Shown: in pieces, positions 5,014 through 5,892 of the stretch
Layout: each line of letters begins with the position of its first letter
How positions within the stretch are numbered: the stretch's first letter is position 1
Assembly: GCA_004376975.1 (NCBI GenBank)
Contig: SOJA01000178.1
Coordinates: 1-5,892 of the forward strand
Reading direction: 5' to 3'
Length of the DNA stretch: 5,892 nt
Origin: Candidatus Bathyarchaeota archaeon
GTDB taxonomy: Archaea; Thermoproteota; Bathyarchaeia; Bathyarchaeales; UBA233
Program-made: the position numbers and the translations under genes
Notes under the pieces: model-generated
What the model was told of the DNA's origin: nothing
What the model saw: the letters and a program-made list of their open reading frames with translations, nothing else
The model's database searches: none

Positions 5014-5892
5014 ATGGGGTTTGGCCGTATTTTGAGGAGATGGTGACTATGTCAAATATGTTGATGTGTTGGTAGGGTTGGGCTACGTCTGCTTCTGGAT
5101 TCCAGTTTGGATCTCCTGGTCGAGAGTTATAGGCTACTGCGGCTAGCACAATGTCGTAGATGTTGATGATGTTGTCTCCGTTGAGGTCGCCGAGCATTTT
5201 GATTCTGATCCATCCATCGAAGCAAATGTTGTTTATGATGTTTGTTTCGAAGGGTACTTGGCTGGCTTTAGCTAATATTGTGAAGTTGCTGCGTGGAGTT
5301 AGTCCTGTAGTGTTCCAGCTGAACGTGAGGGTAGTGTTTTCTCCTCGATGAAGAGTGATTGTTTGAACGCCTATTGCGGTGGAGTTAGCGTATAGTGTGA
5401 TGTTGAAGGTTTCAGTTGCAATTCCCTCGTTCGCAGCCAACACGGTGATGTTCATGGTTCTTCCAGTGTACACAGTGTCTGCGCAGCTTGAAACATTAAG
5501 TACAGCTACATCATGACCTGTTGGAGGGCCAGCTGTAACTAAGCCATCAATGCAAGTGTGAACTATTGGTTGTGCATCATCATTAGCAAGAGATAACTGG
5601 GTAAATCTTAGTTCAGAGGTTCCTTCACCTACTACTTTGAAGGTTATGAGGAAGATGGAGTTTGACGCGTTAGGGTTGTTGAAAGGCTCTGCTGGCTGCA
5701 TTGACGCGTACGCAAACCACACATGATTGCTCTCAACAGTTTCCATAATTGGCAGAATTGGCTCATGAAGCACGCCGTCTGGATACACTTCTACGGGGAC
5801 AGTTATTGTGTGGCTGACGTACTCTATGATTGCTGGATTCCAAGCGAATTTAACGTCGAAACCGTATAGGTTACCGAAAGGCTCAGTTACGT
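5012..5892 (-). CDS. Extracellular cohesin-CARDB-dockerin protein, C-terminal part (5' end outside window)
   Basis: The frame is open to the right window edge, so only the C-terminal 292 residues are visible; GTG 5788 is internal and not the start. Numbering from the first visible codon, residues 5-118 resemble a cohesin domain: GFDVKFAWNPAIIEYV, then TVPVEV, FLITFKVVGEG and a closing IVHTCIDGLV. Residues about 126-225 match a CARDB-type Ig-like domain (DVAVLNVSSCADTVYTG, then VLAANEGIATETFNITLY). Residues 233-292 are a C-terminal dockerin type I module, with calcium-loop repeat DLNGDNIINIYD at 235-246 and a second repeat at 268-280 that keeps INIFDIV but has lost most calcium-binding positions. 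There are eight N-glycosylation sequons, all before the dockerin, which fits an exported protein; the signal peptide would be off-window. It probably takes part in cell-surface or extracellular protein assembly; no catalytic domain is visible. The function of the missing N-terminal part is unknown. Confidence 0.85.
   Translation of the reverse strand, partial: VTEPFGNLYGFDVKFAWNPAIIEYVSHTITVPVEVYPDGVLHEPILPIMETVESNHVWFAYASMQPAEPFNNPNASNSIFLITFKVVGEGTSELRFTQLSLANDDAQPIVHTCIDGLVTAGPPTGHDVAVLNVSSCADTVYTGRTMNITVLAANEGIATETFNITLYANSTAIGVQTITLHRGENTTLTFSWNTTGLTPRSNFTILAKASQVPFETNIINNICFDGWIRIKMLGDLNGDNIINIYDIVLAAVAYNSRPGDPNWNPEADVAQPYQHINIFDIVTISSKYGQTP

Noticed and set aside
5160..5351. Plus-strand open frame opposite the dockerin gene
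   Set aside because: The minus-strand frame has clear CARDB and dockerin motifs; this one has none and lies within it.
1..5892. CRISPR arrays, insertion sequences or transposon ends
   Set aside because: No regularly spaced direct repeats, no transposase-like protein and no long terminal inverted repeats were seen.

Overview
The window looks like a piece of an archaeal chromosome, most likely an uncultured lineage of the Bathyarchaeia type. This is inferred from gene content and signals: a separate-subunit KorA/KorB/KorG 2-oxoacid:ferredoxin oxidoreductase, an archaeal-style PurM, a secreted cohesin/CARDB/dockerin protein, AT-rich TATA-like promoters and oligo-T ends to transcription units. 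No marker gene fixes the lineage.

Layout. Positions 1-344 hold no gene I can support. A tRNA-Gly (anticodon CCC, CCA encoded, no intron) lies on the minus strand at 345-421, with a plausible TATA box to its right and a T-tract to its left. The 370 bp from 422 to 791 are non-coding. They separate the divergently read tRNA and kor genes and carry three CACGTG motifs, two of them sharing the 10-mer ACACGTGTCA. From 792 to 3305 runs a tight plus-strand operon, korA-korB-korG, with overlapping stops and starts (4 and 11 nt) and an oligo-T stretch 8 nt after the last stop. A second non-coding stretch (3306-3791) follows, with one good TATA-like element but no gene. purM follows on the plus strand, best started at TTG 3807 because of an SD-like GAGGGA at 3795-3800. 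After it come an inverted repeat and then a hairpin with a T-run. The right end (5012-5892, minus strand) is the C-terminal 292 residues of a surface or secreted protein whose start lies outside the window.

How the genes work together. KorABG should form one cytoplasmic enzyme that oxidatively decarboxylates a 2-oxoacid to acyl-CoA and reduces ferredoxin (or runs in reverse, fixing CO2). The visible operon has no KorD-type ferredoxin subunit, so electrons presumably leave from the KorB [4Fe-4S] cluster directly to free ferredoxin. PurM makes aminoimidazole ribotide in purine synthesis and has no obvious link to Kor beyond being next to it. The dockerin protein is convergent and functionally separate; it would act outside the cell.

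No wholly new system is evident. The items most worth a second look are the cohesin-CARDB-dockerin architecture in one polypeptide with a degenerate second dockerin repeat, the cluster of CACGTG palindromes between tRNA-Gly and korA, and the long gene-free stretch with a strong TATA-like element before purM.
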